Positions 1 through 10,330 of a stretch of 64,000 nt of DNA are shown piece by piece. Origin of the DNA: Dawidia soli (lineage in GTDB: Bacteria > Bacteroidota > Bacteroidia > Cytophagales > Cyclobacteriaceae); the NCBI RefSeq assembly GCF_018598185.1, contig NZ_JAHESC010000018.1, positions 62,001 to 126,000 of the forward strand, in the 5' to 3' direction. The stretch's first letter is position 1. Each line of letters opens with the position of its first letter. Both the position numbers and the translations under genes were made by a program. Below the pieces are notes generated by a model, which worked only from the letters and a program-made list of their open reading frames with translations, was not told the origin of the DNA and did no database searches.

Positions 1-1727
1 AGCTCGACCTGAAGCTACCGTTTATCGAAGGCCTGTCTGCCGATGGCTTTGCCGCGCTGGACATTGTCAACGACTTCCGCAAGATCTGGCAGCAGCCTTA
101 TACCTTCTACGATGCCGACCCCGACGGCAATCCCGTACCCGCACAGTCGTCTGAAACGCCACAGCTTACTGAAAACTACCAACGCCAGGAGTCCATTACA
201 TTGAATGCAAAGTTAAAATATGAACGCACCTTTGGCGCACACCATGTCACAGGCTTTGTGGCGTACGAGCAAAACGAGAACCGTATGGACAGCCTCTCGG
301 CACGCCGCACGGGGTTTGAATCAGGCGAGATCGACCAGCTCTTCGCCGGCAGCCAGTCCAACCAAACGGCCGACGGCACGGCCCGCAAGGGAGCCCGCCA
401 GAATTACTTCGGCCGTTTGACGTACGACTATGCCGACAAATATTTTGTTCAGGCACACTTCCGCTACGACGGTTCGCAGATCTTCCCTCCCGGTGAGCGT
501 TTTGGGTTCTTCCCGGGCGTATCGTTAGGCTGGCGCATTTCGGAAGAGGCGTTCATGCAGGATCAAACCATTTTGAGCAACCTCAAGCTGCGCGGCTCGT
601 GGGGCAAGCTGGGAAACGACCGTGTCAAACCATTCCAGTACCTGGATGTGTTTTCCTTCAATATACGGCCGGGCGGCAACTATGTAGTTGACGACGAAGA
701 CGTGCAGGTATTGAATCCGGCGGTAATCTCGAACCCCAACATTACCTGGGAGAAACAAACCACCACGGACATCGGCGTAGAGGCGGGCTTCCTGGACAAT
801 CACCTGACGGTCGAGGCAGATGTATTCTTCAGCAAACGGAAAGATATTCTTTGGCCACGCAACGTGTCTGTGCCGCAGTATACGGGCATGCAGCTGCCTA
901 CCGAGAATATCGGCAAGGTCGAGAACAAAGGTATTGACGGCCAGATCACATACCGCGGCACCGTGGGCGAGCTTCAGTTTACAGTCGGCGCGAACATCAC
1001 CTTTGCCCGTAATAAGATTGTCTTCCTCGACGACGGCGATATTTTTACCGAGGTGTATCAAAAACGGGAAGGTCACCCGGTCGGTGAGGAAGGCGTCGGC
1101 GGCACAAAACTGGCTTATGAGGTAGTCGGTATATACCGCACCGACGAAGACCTGACCCGGTACCCGAGCCCGGGCGCGCGGAAAGGTGACTTTATCTACC
1201 GCGATGTGAATGGAGACGGTATCATCGACACCGACGACCGGGTTCGGCAGGACCGTACGTCTACGCCGCAGTTACAATACGGATTCAACCTCGGCGCGCA
1301 ATGGAATGGCTTCGACCTCAGCCTGCTGTTTCAGGGGCAGGGACTTGCGGCGCAGGAGATCACGTACAACTTTGGCGCGGAAAGTAACGCCGCCGAATAC
1401 TTCCTGGAGAACGCGTGGCGCGAGGATTTTGCCGATGCGCCCATGGCGCGGATCAACTCGGACTATAGCAAGGCGACCAACAGCGTATGGATGCGCGACA
1501 TTCGGTTCCTGCGGTTAAAATCCATCGAGCTCGGGTATACATTGCCCCACGCCCTGGTGTCGCGCGTCGGCATTCAGAATGTGCGGTTTTATGTCAACGG
1601 CTTCAACCTGCTGACATTCGACTCCCTGAAAAAAGACGGATTGCCCGACCCGGAAAGCACCAACATCCAGGGATGGGTATTTCCCCAGACCAAGAGCATC
1701 AATTTCGGTTTAAACTTAACTCTCTAA
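1..1727 (+). CDS. SusC/RagA-family TonB-linked outer-membrane transporter (3' part)
   Basis: Only the C-terminal 574 codons are present; the reading frame is open from base 3, so the gene starts before the window. The sequence is a typical SusC beta-barrel: alternating strands, an acidic loop resembling a calcium-binding insert (VNGDGIIDTDDR), and a short terminal strand ending NFGLNLTL, the usual barrel-closing end. SusC barrels import oligosaccharides or peptides through the outer membrane using TonB energy, under a SusD lid. The SusD gene follows 12 bases later, so the two form a pair. The glycosidases downstream suggest a glycan substrate, which is inference. The plug, carboxypeptidase-like domain and signal peptide lie outside the window. 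Confidence 0.95.
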   Translation, partial: LDLKLPFIEGLSADGFAALDIVNDFRKIWQQPYTFYDADPDGNPVPAQSSETPQLTENYQRQESITLNAKLKYERTFGAHHVTGFVAYEQNENRMDSLSARRTGFESGEIDQLFAGSQSNQTADGTARKGARQNYFGRLTYDYADKYFVQAHFRYDGSQIFPPGERFGFFPGVSLGWRISEEAFMQDQTILSNLKLRGSWGKLGNDRVKPFQYLDVFSFNIRPGGNYVVDDEDVQVLNPAVISNPNITWEKQTTTDIGVEAGFLDNHLTVEADVFFSKRKDILWPRNVSVPQYTGMQLPTENIGKVENKGIDGQITYRGTVGELQFTVGANITFARNKIVFLDDGDIFTEVYQKREGHPVGEEGVGGTKLAYEVVGIYRTDEDLTRYPSPGARKGDFIYRDVNGDGIIDTDDRVRQDRTSTPQLQYGFNLGAQWNGFDLSLLFQGQGLAAQEITYNFGAESNAAEYFLENAWREDFADAPMARINSDYSKATNSVWMRDIRFLRLKSIELGYTLPHALVSRVGIQNVRFYVNGFNLLTFDSLKKDGLPDPESTNIQGWVFPQTKSINFGLNLTL

Positions 1728-1739
1728 CGGATGCCCTGT

Positions 1740-3440
1740 ATGAAGATCACGAAATTATTATACTTACCCTTTTTAGCCCTCGCATGGATGGGCATCGCAT
1801 CCTGCTCAGACGATATTCTCGATCTGAAACCGCTGGATTCGTTCAGCGAAGTAGACGTGTTTGCCGACAAGGCCTTGCTGACGGACTTTGTGAACGGCAC
1901 GTATCGCGGCATGCGGCATCCGTTTGCCGAAAACAATACCTTTCTACTGCTCGACGCCATGACCGACAACGCCTACTCGCAGCACGGTGATCAGCAACCG
2001 ATCCGGAATTATACCCAGGGGTTGATTACCCGCGACAACGGCGAGAGCGCTAACCTGGGTACCTGGAACAACGCCTATACCTACATACGCCGGGTAAATC
2101 TGTTCCTGGAGAAAACGACCGACTCGCCTATTGAAGCCGAAGCCCTTGCGCAGCTAACGGGTGAAATGCAGTTCATTCGTGCGTACCTGTACATGGAGCT
2201 GTTGAGCTGGTATGGCGGCGTGCCGATCATCACGTCGACTTTCGACCTGGGACAAGCCGATTACGACGTCGCGCGCAACTCGGCCGAAGAGGTGGCGGCC
2301 TTTATTGTCGCCGAGTGCGACGCCGCCGTAGAGAAGCTGGGCGGTGTTACGACAACCCCCGTGGGGCGTGCCACGATGGAGGCCGCCATGGCCGTAAAGG
2401 CGCGTACGCTGCTCTATATCGCCAGCCCGCTCTATAATCCCAGCCAGGAGCAATCCCGCTGGATCGCTGCCCGCGATGCCAACAAGGCAGTCAAAGAACT
2501 ACCGGGTTTCCAGATGATCGGTGCCGGCGATCAATACGGCGAAATGTTCAATGGACGGAGTACCGCCGAGATCATCTTTGCCCGGCGCTTTACGGTTAAC
2601 AACCCGCACGGCGGTGGTTCATGGGGTGTAAATCTCTGGTTGTATTCCAACGGCCTTGGCGGTTGGAGTAACAACACACCCACGCAAAACCTGGTGGACA
2701 GTTATGAAATGACCAACGGGCTCCTTCCCGCCGAAGCGGGCTCCGGCTATGATCCGCAGAACCCCTATATAAATCGCGACCCGCGCTTTGCAGAATCCAT
2801 TTTATACAATGGGGCGGTGATCGCCGATCCCATCAACGGCGGCACACGCGATATGCAATTCTGGACCGCACCCGAAGGACAACCGCAGGGCAAGGACTCT
2901 CCGAACGGCCCTTCCGGCGCCAACGCCTCGCGTACCGGTTATAACTTCCGCAAGTTCCTGGACGAAGGTAAAAAGGCGGATGCCGCCGGAGCCGATGAGA
3001 ACCTGAGCCCATGGATCTACTTCCGGATCACAGAATTCTATCTGAACTATGCCGAAGCGGAGATTGCCTTGAACAACGAAGAGGCCGCCCGCACGGCCAT
3101 TAATGCCGTGCGCGACCGCGTTGGCATGCCTGACGTCGTGGAAAGCGGCGCCGCCCTGGTGGAGCGCTATCGTAATGAACGCCGCGTCGAGCTGGCCCTC
3201 GAGAACCATCGCTTCTTCGACATCCGTCGTTGGGAGATCGGCCCCGAGGCACTGAACAAACCGGCCATGGGTGTAAATGTCACAAAAGACGCCGGCGGCA
3301 ATATCACCTATGACTATAGCCGGACGGCCGACGCCACCCGTCACTGGGAAGAGAAGATGTATTTCTTCCCGATACCGTATTCGGAAATTCAGCGCAGCCA
3401 CAACCAGCTGTCGCAAAACCCGGGTTACGAAACAAACTAA
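1740..3440 (+). CDS. SusD/RagB-family glycan-binding lipoprotein
   Basis: This is the surface lipoprotein lid of the SusC transporter. It has 566 residues, usual for the family. The N-terminus is a lipoprotein signal with a lipobox ending GIASC, so Cys22 would be lipidated, followed by SDD. A RagB/SusD C-terminal domain is recognisable from the YLNYAEAEI segment with the following NAVRDRVGMPDV helix and from the FFPIPYSEIQRS-NPGY ending. An ATG nine bases upstream (1731) is in frame, but starting at 1740 gives a normal short basic n-region (MKITK). Substrate cannot be read from the sequence; neighbouring GH29, GH35 and GH20 genes point to fucosylated Gal-GlcNAc glycans. Confidence 0.95.
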   Translation: MKITKLLYLPFLALAWMGIASCSDDILDLKPLDSFSEVDVFADKALLTDFVNGTYRGMRHPFAENNTFLLLDAMTDNAYSQHGDQQPIRNYTQGLITRDNGESANLGTWNNAYTYIRRVNLFLEKTTDSPIEAEALAQLTGEMQFIRAYLYMELLSWYGGVPIITSTFDLGQADYDVARNSAEEVAAFIVAECDAAVEKLGGVTTTPVGRATMEAAMAVKARTLLYIASPLYNPSQEQSRWIAARDANKAVKELPGFQMIGAGDQYGEMFNGRSTAEIIFARRFTVNNPHGGGSWGVNLWLYSNGLGGWSNNTPTQNLVDSYEMTNGLLPAEAGSGYDPQNPYINRDPRFAESILYNGAVIADPINGGTRDMQFWTAPEGQPQGKDSPNGPSGANASRTGYNFRKFLDEGKKADAAGADENLSPWIYFRITEFYLNYAEAEIALNNEEAARTAINAVRDRVGMPDVVESGAALVERYRNERRVELALENHRFFDIRRWEIGPEALNKPAMGVNVTKDAGGNITYDYSRTADATRHWEEKMYFFPIPYSEIQRSHNQLSQNPGYETN

Positions 3441-3457
3441 GTTCGATGTGACCTTTT

Positions 3458-3486
3458 AAGCAGCGGGGCTACGTGCCCCGCTGCTT
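3458..3486 (+). terminator. Strong hairpin after susD, terminator or attenuator
   Basis: A perfect 12-base-pair stem (AAGCAGCGGGGC with its complement) and five-base loop TACGT is followed by CTTCTTTCG. It sits 18 bases after susD and 38 before the next gene. The T-run is short, so partial termination that lowers expression of the enzyme genes relative to susCD is as likely as full termination. Confidence 0.6.
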
Positions 3487-3523
3487 CTTTCGCCAGACAT
3501 ACTTTACGCTTACCTGAACAACC

Positions 3524-6500
3524 ATGCCTCAAAGGCTCTCTCTCTGTATTGGCATTGTGCTCCTGCTGTTTCAGCAGTGCAGTCCGAAGAAACAGTTCAC
3601 CGAAATGAGCGCGGCAGAAACGGGCATCCGGTTCCGCAATCAGATCACCGAAACCGAGCACAACAACATCATGACCTATGAGTATATGTACAATGGCGCC
3701 GGCGTGGCAACCGGCGACTTGAATCACGACGGCCTGCCCGACCTGTACCTCGTAGGCAACTCCACACCCAACAAACTATACCTGAACAAAGGCGAGTGGA
3801 AGTTTGAGGACATTACCGAAGCCTCCGGCACCGCTGGCCGCACCGATTGGAAGACCGGCATCACCCTGGCCGATGTCAACGGCGACGGCTGGCTGGACCT
3901 CTATCTGTGCTACTCGGGCAATACCACCGGCGAGCGCCTGGACAAACCGGTCATACGCGATCACCCGGGTCGGGCCAACCAGTTGTTTATTAACAACGGC
4001 TGCGAGCCCGGTGGTCTTCCCACGTTTACCGAATCGGCCAGGGCTTACGGCCTGGACGCCATCGGCACGTTCTCCACGCAATCTTACTTCTTCGACTACG
4101 ATCGCGACGGCGACCTCGACATGTTCCTGCTCAACCATGCCAACATGTTCTATGCGCCCTTCTACAATGTGAAAAAGCTGCGCGCCCTGCGGCATCCGTA
4201 CTTTGGCAACAAACTGTACCGCAACGACGGCGATCATTTTGTCGAGGTGAGCGAGGCTGCCGGCATTCACGGCAGCGGCCTCAACTTCGGGTTGAGTGCC
4301 GCTATCAGTGACCTGAACGGCGATCACTGGCCGGACCTGTACGTCACCAACGACTACGACGAACAAGACTTTTGTTACCTCAACAACGGCGACGGCACCT
4401 TCCGCGAAGTATCACACACATTGTTTGGCCACCTGTCGAAGTACGGCATGGGCTCGGACATCGCCGATATCAACAACGACGGACTGCCCGATATCTACGT
4501 GGCGGATATGCTCCCCGAAGACAATCACCGGCAGAAGCTGCTCAAGGGTGCCGACGAATACGACAAGGTGATGCTCGCCGCTGACAGTGGTTATCACTTT
4601 CAATACATGCGCAACACACTGCAGCTCAACCGGGGCCTGGCACCGGATAGCCTGCCCCGCTTTAGTGAGGTCGCACAGCTTGCCGGCGTATCGAACACCG
4701 ACTGGAGCTGGGCACCGCTGCTGGCCGATTTCGACAACGACGGCTTGCGCGACTTGTTCACCACCAATGGTTATTTGCGCGACTATACCAACCAGGATTT
4801 TTTGAAATACCGTGTAAACGAGGCGCTTCAGTCAACCACCAAAGACAAGCAGGCGATCAACGTCATGAACCTGATCCAAACCATGCCCGCCACCAAACTG
4901 AAGAAGTATATCTTCCGGAACACCGACGGCCTGCACTTTCAAAACATGACACAGGCCTGGGGCCTGACGCAGGAAGCCATCTCCAATGGCACGGCCTATG
5001 CAGACTTTGACAACGACGGTGATCTCGACCTGGTCGTGAATAACCTCAACGATGAGGTCACCCTGCTCCAGAATCATACGGAATCCATTCAGCAACATCA
5101 TTATCTCAAACTTCGGCTCGAAGGCCGCAGGCCCAACACCCACGGCATAGGCGCCGTCGTCACCATTACCCTGCCCGACGGGCGCAAGCTGTTTCAGGAA
5201 GCCCACTTCAGCCGTGGCTATCAATCTTCCGTCGAGCCCGTCATGACCATCGGCATCGGCACCGCCACGTTCGCGCAACAGGTAGACGTACGGTGGCCCG
5301 ACGGCACGCAATGCGTGCAAGCGCTCGTGCCGGCCGACCGCCTGGTAGTTTTCGATCAGGCAAAGGCCACCCCGGCGGATGCTGAAGCGCATATACCCCG
5401 GCCCGCGTTGTTACAAGATGTCACCGCCGGCGCCGGCCTTGACTTCAGACATCGCGAAAACGCGCACATCGATTTTAAGTATCAACGCCTGCTGATGACA
5501 CAGCTCTCCCGTCTCGGTGGAAAGCTGGCGGTGGCCGATGTGAACGCTGATGGAAACGACGATGTATTTTTCGGCGGCGCTTCCGGCCAGCCACGCAAAT
5601 TATACCTGGGCACCGACGATGGCCGCCTGATCGACGCCCCGCTACAACCTTGGGATAAAGGCCGGATCTTCTATGAAGATACCGGTATGACATTCTTCGA
5701 TGCCGACGGCGACGGCGACGCCGATCTGTACCTCGTGAGCGGTGGCAACGAATTCTCCAGCGGTGATCCGTATTATCAGGATCGTCTCTACCTGAACGAT
5801 GGCAAAGGTATATTTCAGGCAGCGCCCACCGCGCTACCGTCCGAACAGACCAGCGGCAGCTGCGTCATTGCAGCCGACTATGATCACGATGGCGACCAGG
5901 ATCTGTTTGTAGGCGGTCGCCTGGCCGCACAACACTATCCGCTGTTTCCGAAGAGCTACCTCTTACGGAACGATACACGCAACGGTCAGGTCAAATTTAC
6001 CGACGTGACCGAAACCGCAGGACACGATCTGGCACGCGCCGGCATGGTCACCGATGCGCGCTGGAGCGACATCAATCGCGATGGCTGGCCCGACCTGATC
6101 GTGGTCGGTGAATGGATGCCGGTAAGCATCTTCATCAACCAACGTGGTATGCTCGCTCCTTCCGCGCAGATTCCCAACCCCGCACACAGCCAGGGCTGGT
6201 GGTGTACCATCGACGAAGCCGATGTGGACGGCGATGGCGACGCCGACTTCCTGCTGGGCAATGCCGGATTAAACCTGGCGCTGCACGCTTCGGCCGAAGA
6301 ACCGATCGAGTGCTTTATGCAGGACATCAACGGCGACGGCGCCATCGACCCGATCGTATGCAGCTACATTCAAGGCAAACGCTATCCGCACCCCTCGCGC
6401 GACGAGCTGTTGGACCAGGTTACCCCCCTGCGCAAAAAATTCATTCGTTACGCCGACTATGTCGATGCCACGATTGAAGACATCGTCGGCGCAGATAAGC

Positions 6501-6913
6501 TGTCCGCGTCACGCATTTTGCAGGCAGAAACACTCGCCTCGTCGTGGTTGGAAAACACCGGCAACGGCCAGTGGGCGTTAAAGCCTTTGCCGGCCATGGC
6601 ACAGCTTTCATCGATTCAGGGTTTCCACGTTGCCGACTTCGATGGCGACGGCGTGGCCGAGGTGCTGGCCGCCGGAAACTTTTATCCGTATCGCGCGCAG
6701 TTTGGCCGCTGCGACGCGTTTATGGGGTGCCTGTTGAAGTTTGAGCACGGCGTAGCATCGCTCCATACCCCAGGCAGGCCGTTGTGGCTTACCGGCGACA
6801 TCCGCGACCTGGCCATGATGCACTTCCGGCAGGGCGGCCGGCGACTGGTGGTCTCGCGAAACGACGACCACGCCTCGCTTTACGCGCTCACCCCACACAC
6901 GGACGCACGCTAA
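3524..6913 (+). CDS. FG-GAP/VCBS-repeat lipoprotein with UnbV-ASPIC domain
   Basis: A very large (1129 residue) exported protein with lipobox LLLFQQC (Cys19). At least fourteen FG-GAP/VCBS calcium-binding motifs of the form DxNxDGxxD are visible (for example DLNHDGLPDLYL, DYDRDGDLDMFL, DFDNDGDLDLVV, DADGDGDADLYL), consistent with two beta-propellers. Between them, near residues 525-600, lies a UnbV-ASPIC segment (GIGAVVTITLPDGRK ... VDVRWPDGTQ). Proteins of this architecture commonly sit beside SusC/SusD pairs in Bacteroidota but have no proven role. Location suggests a surface-anchored binding or adhesion component of the glycan system. It is the first gene of a tight series with the three glycosidases (gap 52 bases to the next). 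Confidence 0.9.
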   Translation: MPQRLSLCIGIVLLLFQQCSPKKQFTEMSAAETGIRFRNQITETEHNNIMTYEYMYNGAGVATGDLNHDGLPDLYLVGNSTPNKLYLNKGEWKFEDITEASGTAGRTDWKTGITLADVNGDGWLDLYLCYSGNTTGERLDKPVIRDHPGRANQLFINNGCEPGGLPTFTESARAYGLDAIGTFSTQSYFFDYDRDGDLDMFLLNHANMFYAPFYNVKKLRALRHPYFGNKLYRNDGDHFVEVSEAAGIHGSGLNFGLSAAISDLNGDHWPDLYVTNDYDEQDFCYLNNGDGTFREVSHTLFGHLSKYGMGSDIADINNDGLPDIYVADMLPEDNHRQKLLKGADEYDKVMLAADSGYHFQYMRNTLQLNRGLAPDSLPRFSEVAQLAGVSNTDWSWAPLLADFDNDGLRDLFTTNGYLRDYTNQDFLKYRVNEALQSTTKDKQAINVMNLIQTMPATKLKKYIFRNTDGLHFQNMTQAWGLTQEAISNGTAYADFDNDGDLDLVVNNLNDEVTLLQNHTESIQQHHYLKLRLEGRRPNTHGIGAVVTITLPDGRKLFQEAHFSRGYQSSVEPVMTIGIGTATFAQQVDVRWPDGTQCVQALVPADRLVVFDQAKATPADAEAHIPRPALLQDVTAGAGLDFRHRENAHIDFKYQRLLMTQLSRLGGKLAVADVNADGNDDVFFGGASGQPRKLYLGTDDGRLIDAPLQPWDKGRIFYEDTGMTFFDADGDGDADLYLVSGGNEFSSGDPYYQDRLYLNDGKGIFQAAPTALPSEQTSGSCVIAADYDHDGDQDLFVGGRLAAQHYPLFPKSYLLRNDTRNGQVKFTDVTETAGHDLARAGMVTDARWSDINRDGWPDLIVVGEWMPVSIFINQRGMLAPSAQIPNPAHSQGWWCTIDEADVDGDGDADFLLGNAGLNLALHASAEEPIECFMQDINGDGAIDPIVCSYIQGKRYPHPSRDELLDQVTPLRKKFIRYADYVDATIEDIVGADKLSASRILQAETLASSWLENTGNGQWALKPLPAMAQLSSIQGFHVADFDGDGVAEVLAAGNFYPYRAQFGRCDAFMGCLLKFEHGVASLHTPGRPLWLTGDIRDLAMMHFRQGGRRLVVSRNDDHASLYALTPHTDAR

Positions 6914-6965
6914 TAAAATGGTACACTGAATTTTAAGCTTTCCCGACGTTATTTACTTTTACCGC

Positions 6966-8408
6966 ATGAACCGTATTCCTAGCCTTTTCCTGGTGCTGCT
7001 TTTGGCGGCCTGCCAGAAGCCCGCGGCCACACCACCGGCCCCGGTAGAGCCCGTTCCTTCCGCCGCGCAGCTCGCCTGGCACGAAATGGAGACCAACGCC
7101 TTTATCCACTTTACCATCAACACCTTTACAGACAAAGAATGGGGCTATGGCGATGAAAAGCCCGCTGCCTTTGCACCCACCGCGGCCGACACCGATCAAT
7201 GGATCCGGACGTTAAAAGAAGCCGGCTTTAAAGGTGTGATTCTTACATGTAAGCACCACGACGGTTTTTGTCTCTGGCCATCGGCCTATACCGAACATTC
7301 CATCAAACACAGTCCCTACAAAGACGGCAAGGGTGATCTGGTAAAGGAAGTATCCGATGCGTGCAAGACACACGGTTTAAAGTTTGGCATCTATGCATCG
7401 CCGTGGGACCGCAACCACGCAGGCTATGGAAAACCCGAATACGTCACCTATTACCGCGACCAGTTAAAAGAACTGTTCACGAACTACGGTCCCGTATTTG
7501 AAATGTGGTTTGACGGTGCCAACGGCGGCGACGGCTATTATGGAGGTGCGAACGAGAAGCGCCAGATCGACCGGCAGAAATATTACGACTGGCCGGGCAC
7601 GCTCAGCATGGTACGTGAAATGGAGCCCAATGTGCTGTTCTTTAGCGATGCAGGTCCGGATATCCGCTGGGTAGGCAACGAACGCGGCGAAGCCGGCGAA
7701 ACAAACTGGAACGCCATCACCCCCGACACACTGTACGCCGGCAAAGCCGGTATCGAAAACTTACTGCAAACGGGCAACGCGCAGGGCACCCGGTGGATCC
7801 CGGCAGAAGTGGATGTATCGATTCGTCCCGGATGGTTCTACCACGCCAAAGAAGACTCGCTGGTGAAAACCCCCGAGCGCCTGTTCGAAATCTACCTCTC
7901 CTCGGTTGGTCGTGGCTCTACCCTGCTGTTGAATGTTCCGCCCGACGGCCGCGGCCTGATCCACGAAAACGATGTCAGGTCGTTGCAAGGCTGGCGCCGC
8001 ATGATCGACAGCACCTTTGCGCACAACCTCGCAGCCGGTGCAACCGCCACCGCCAGCAGCTACCGCGGTGAGTCCGAAACCTATGACGCCGCCAAAGCCA
8101 TCGACGGCCGGAAAGATACCTACTGGGCAACCGACGACAACATCACCACGGCCGACCTGGAAATTGCGTTGGATAAACCGCAACGCATCCAGTATATCAT
8201 GCTGCAGGAACATATCGCATTGGGACAGCGCGTAGAACAGTTCGAAGTCGAAGTGTGGCAGGACAACGCCTGGAAGAAAGTAGCCTCGGCAACGACCATC
8301 GGCTATAAACGCATCCTCAAGCTTGAGCCTGTGGAAACCTCCAAAGTACGCGTGAAGATCCTCGCGGCAAAAGCCTGCCCGCTGATCGCACAGATCGGTC
8401 TGTACTGA
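6966..8408 (+). CDS. GH29 alpha-L-fucosidase with F5/8-type C domain
   Basis: Removes terminal L-fucose from glycans. 480 residues, lipoprotein signal with LLLAAC (Cys16). The GH29 catalytic domain covers about residues 35-345: the CKHHDGFCLWPS segment, GIYASPWDRNH, and EMWFDGANG, whose Asp is the expected nucleophile. The CKHHDGFCLWPS/SPWDRNH style resembles the GH29-B subgroup, which in characterised members prefers alpha-1,3/1,4-fucose on Lewis-type structures; subgroup assignment here is from memory of the family. A discoidin-like F5/8C carbohydrate-binding domain follows (about 355-480; ATASSYRGE, AIDGRKDTYWAT). It sits between the FG-GAP lipoprotein and the GH35 gene (35 bases downstream), in one transcription unit. 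Confidence 0.93.
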   Translation: MNRIPSLFLVLLLAACQKPAATPPAPVEPVPSAAQLAWHEMETNAFIHFTINTFTDKEWGYGDEKPAAFAPTAADTDQWIRTLKEAGFKGVILTCKHHDGFCLWPSAYTEHSIKHSPYKDGKGDLVKEVSDACKTHGLKFGIYASPWDRNHAGYGKPEYVTYYRDQLKELFTNYGPVFEMWFDGANGGDGYYGGANEKRQIDRQKYYDWPGTLSMVREMEPNVLFFSDAGPDIRWVGNERGEAGETNWNAITPDTLYAGKAGIENLLQTGNAQGTRWIPAEVDVSIRPGWFYHAKEDSLVKTPERLFEIYLSSVGRGSTLLLNVPPDGRGLIHENDVRSLQGWRRMIDSTFAHNLAAGATATASSYRGESETYDAAKAIDGRKDTYWATDDNITTADLEIALDKPQRIQYIMLQEHIALGQRVEQFEVEVWQDNAWKKVASATTIGYKRILKLEPVETSKVRVKILAAKACPLIAQIGLY

Positions 8409-8443
8409 TCCTTCTATTTTATTGACAGAACGAACATTTTTTC

Positions 8444-10303
8444 ATGATACGCTTTTATTGTTGTTTAGTAGCGCTCGTGTTGGTGGCGACATCGCATGCC
8501 CAGCGCAAGACAACTACATTCGAGATCAAAGACGGTAGCTTCTTACATAACGGCAAGGCTGTACAAATACATTCCGGCGAAGTGCACTACGCCCGCATCC
8601 CCCGGGAGTATTGGCAGCACCGCCTGCGCATGGTAAAGGCCATGGGCCTCAATACTATTGCTACCTACGTCTTCTGGAACTACCACAACACGGCGCCCGG
8701 CGTATGGGATTTCAAAACCGAAAACCGGAACCTGGCAGAGTTTATCAAGCTCGCGCAACAGGAAGGCCTCTTCGTGATCTTACGCCCCGGGCCATACGCC
8801 TGTGCCGAATGGGAATTTGGCGGCTACCCCTGGTGGCTGGTAAAGAACAAGGACCTCGTTATCCGCGCCAACAATAAAGCGTTCCTCGACTCCTGCCACC
8901 AGTATATCAACAAGCTCGCGGGACAGGTAAGATCGCTGCAGATCACGCAAGGCGGCCCCATCATCATGGTGCAGGTGGAAAACGAGTTTGGTTCGTACGT
9001 GTCGCAGCGCAAGGACATTCCGCAGGCAGAACATCGCCAGTATAACCAGACCATTTATCAGTATCTGCAGCAGGCCGGATTTAACGTTCCCTTCTTTACC
9101 TCCGACGGCACATGGCTGTTTGAAGGCGGCAGCCTGCCCGGTGTATTGCCGACGGCCAACGGCGAAGGAAGCATAGAGAACTTGAAGAAAGCGGTGAACC
9201 AGTATCACCAGAACCAGGGCCCTTACATGGTGGCCGAGTTCTACCCCGGCTGGCTCGACCACTGGGGCGAGCCATTTGTGCGCATCGGCACCGAGTCTAT
9301 TACGCAACAAACAGAGAAATACCTCCAGAACCAGGTCCACTTCAACCTTTACATGGCACACGGCGGTACCAACTTCGGTTTTACCGCCGGTGCGAATTAC
9401 AACGATGAGCACGACATTCAGCCCGATATTACCAGCTACGATTACGATGCCCCCATCAGCGAAGCCGGTTGGGCTACGCCGAAGTATCTGGCGTTGCGCG
9501 ATGTCATCAAGAAATATGTTACCTACCCGGTACCCGAAATCCCCGCGCGCATGCCGGTGCTGAAAGCACAGGACATCGCGTTGTCGAAAGCCGTGAGCTT
9601 CCTGGAGTGGAAGAACAGTGTCAAACCCGTGACAGCCAACACACCGCTGTCGTTTGAAGACCTCAACCAGGGCAGCGGCTATGTACTTTATAGCAAGAAA
9701 TTCACCCAACCCATCCAGGGTACCCTGCGCGTGGAAGGCCTTCGCGATTATGCGCTGGTATATGTCAACGGGCGCAAGGTAGGCGAGCTGAACCGCCAGG
9801 CGAATGTATACAGCCTCGACATCGACATCCCGTTCAACGGCCGCCTCGACCTGCTGGTAGAGAATATGGGGCGCATCAACTACGGCGCCAGGATCACCGA
9901 AAGCACCAAAGGCATTGTAGCACCCGTGCGCATCAACGACTACGAAATTACCGGCGATTGGAAAATGTATCCCCTGCCTTTCCTGCAGGTGCCAACACTC
10001 GACAACGTGGCCGTAAAACCAACGGGCGGACTGCCGGCTTTCTACCGGGGCACGCTCGAAACCACCCAGCCGGGCGATGTCTTTCTCGACATGCAGGGCT
10101 GGGGCAAAGGCATAGTCTTTGTCAACGGCCACCACGCCGGTCGCTATTGGAAGATCGGGCCACAACAAACACTCTATATCCCAGGATGCTGGCTCAGGAA
10201 AGGCAAGAACGATATCGTCGTATTTGAACAACAGCACGACACCGGGCACACGGTGCTCAAGACCGTCGAAGCCCCCATCCTGGAGTCGATCGCCGCGGAA
10301 TAA
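8444..10303 (+). CDS. GH35 beta-galactosidase
   Basis: Hydrolyses terminal non-reducing beta-D-galactose. 619 residues; the signal peptide ends SHAQ and looks like a type I signal, so the enzyme is probably periplasmic or surface-exposed but not a lipoprotein. GH35 motifs: HSGEVHYARIPREYW near the N-terminus, GGPIIMVQVENEFGSY with acid/base Glu181, AEFYPGWLDHWGE with nucleophile Glu265, and AHGGTNFGFTAGAN. Beta-sandwich domains typical of the family follow the barrel. It lies 35 bases after the fucosidase and 27 before the hexosaminidase. After fucose removal this enzyme would expose GlcNAc for the next one. Confidence 0.95.
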   Translation: MIRFYCCLVALVLVATSHAQRKTTTFEIKDGSFLHNGKAVQIHSGEVHYARIPREYWQHRLRMVKAMGLNTIATYVFWNYHNTAPGVWDFKTENRNLAEFIKLAQQEGLFVILRPGPYACAEWEFGGYPWWLVKNKDLVIRANNKAFLDSCHQYINKLAGQVRSLQITQGGPIIMVQVENEFGSYVSQRKDIPQAEHRQYNQTIYQYLQQAGFNVPFFTSDGTWLFEGGSLPGVLPTANGEGSIENLKKAVNQYHQNQGPYMVAEFYPGWLDHWGEPFVRIGTESITQQTEKYLQNQVHFNLYMAHGGTNFGFTAGANYNDEHDIQPDITSYDYDAPISEAGWATPKYLALRDVIKKYVTYPVPEIPARMPVLKAQDIALSKAVSFLEWKNSVKPVTANTPLSFEDLNQGSGYVLYSKKFTQPIQGTLRVEGLRDYALVYVNGRKVGELNRQANVYSLDIDIPFNGRLDLLVENMGRINYGARITESTKGIVAPVRINDYEITGDWKMYPLPFLQVPTLDNVAVKPTGGLPAFYRGTLETTQPGDVFLDMQGWGKGIVFVNGHHAGRYWKIGPQQTLYIPGCWLRKGKNDIVVFEQQHDTGHTVLKTVEAPILESIAAE

Positions 10304-10330
10304 ATATCTTTTACCCAGTCTGAACGTAAC

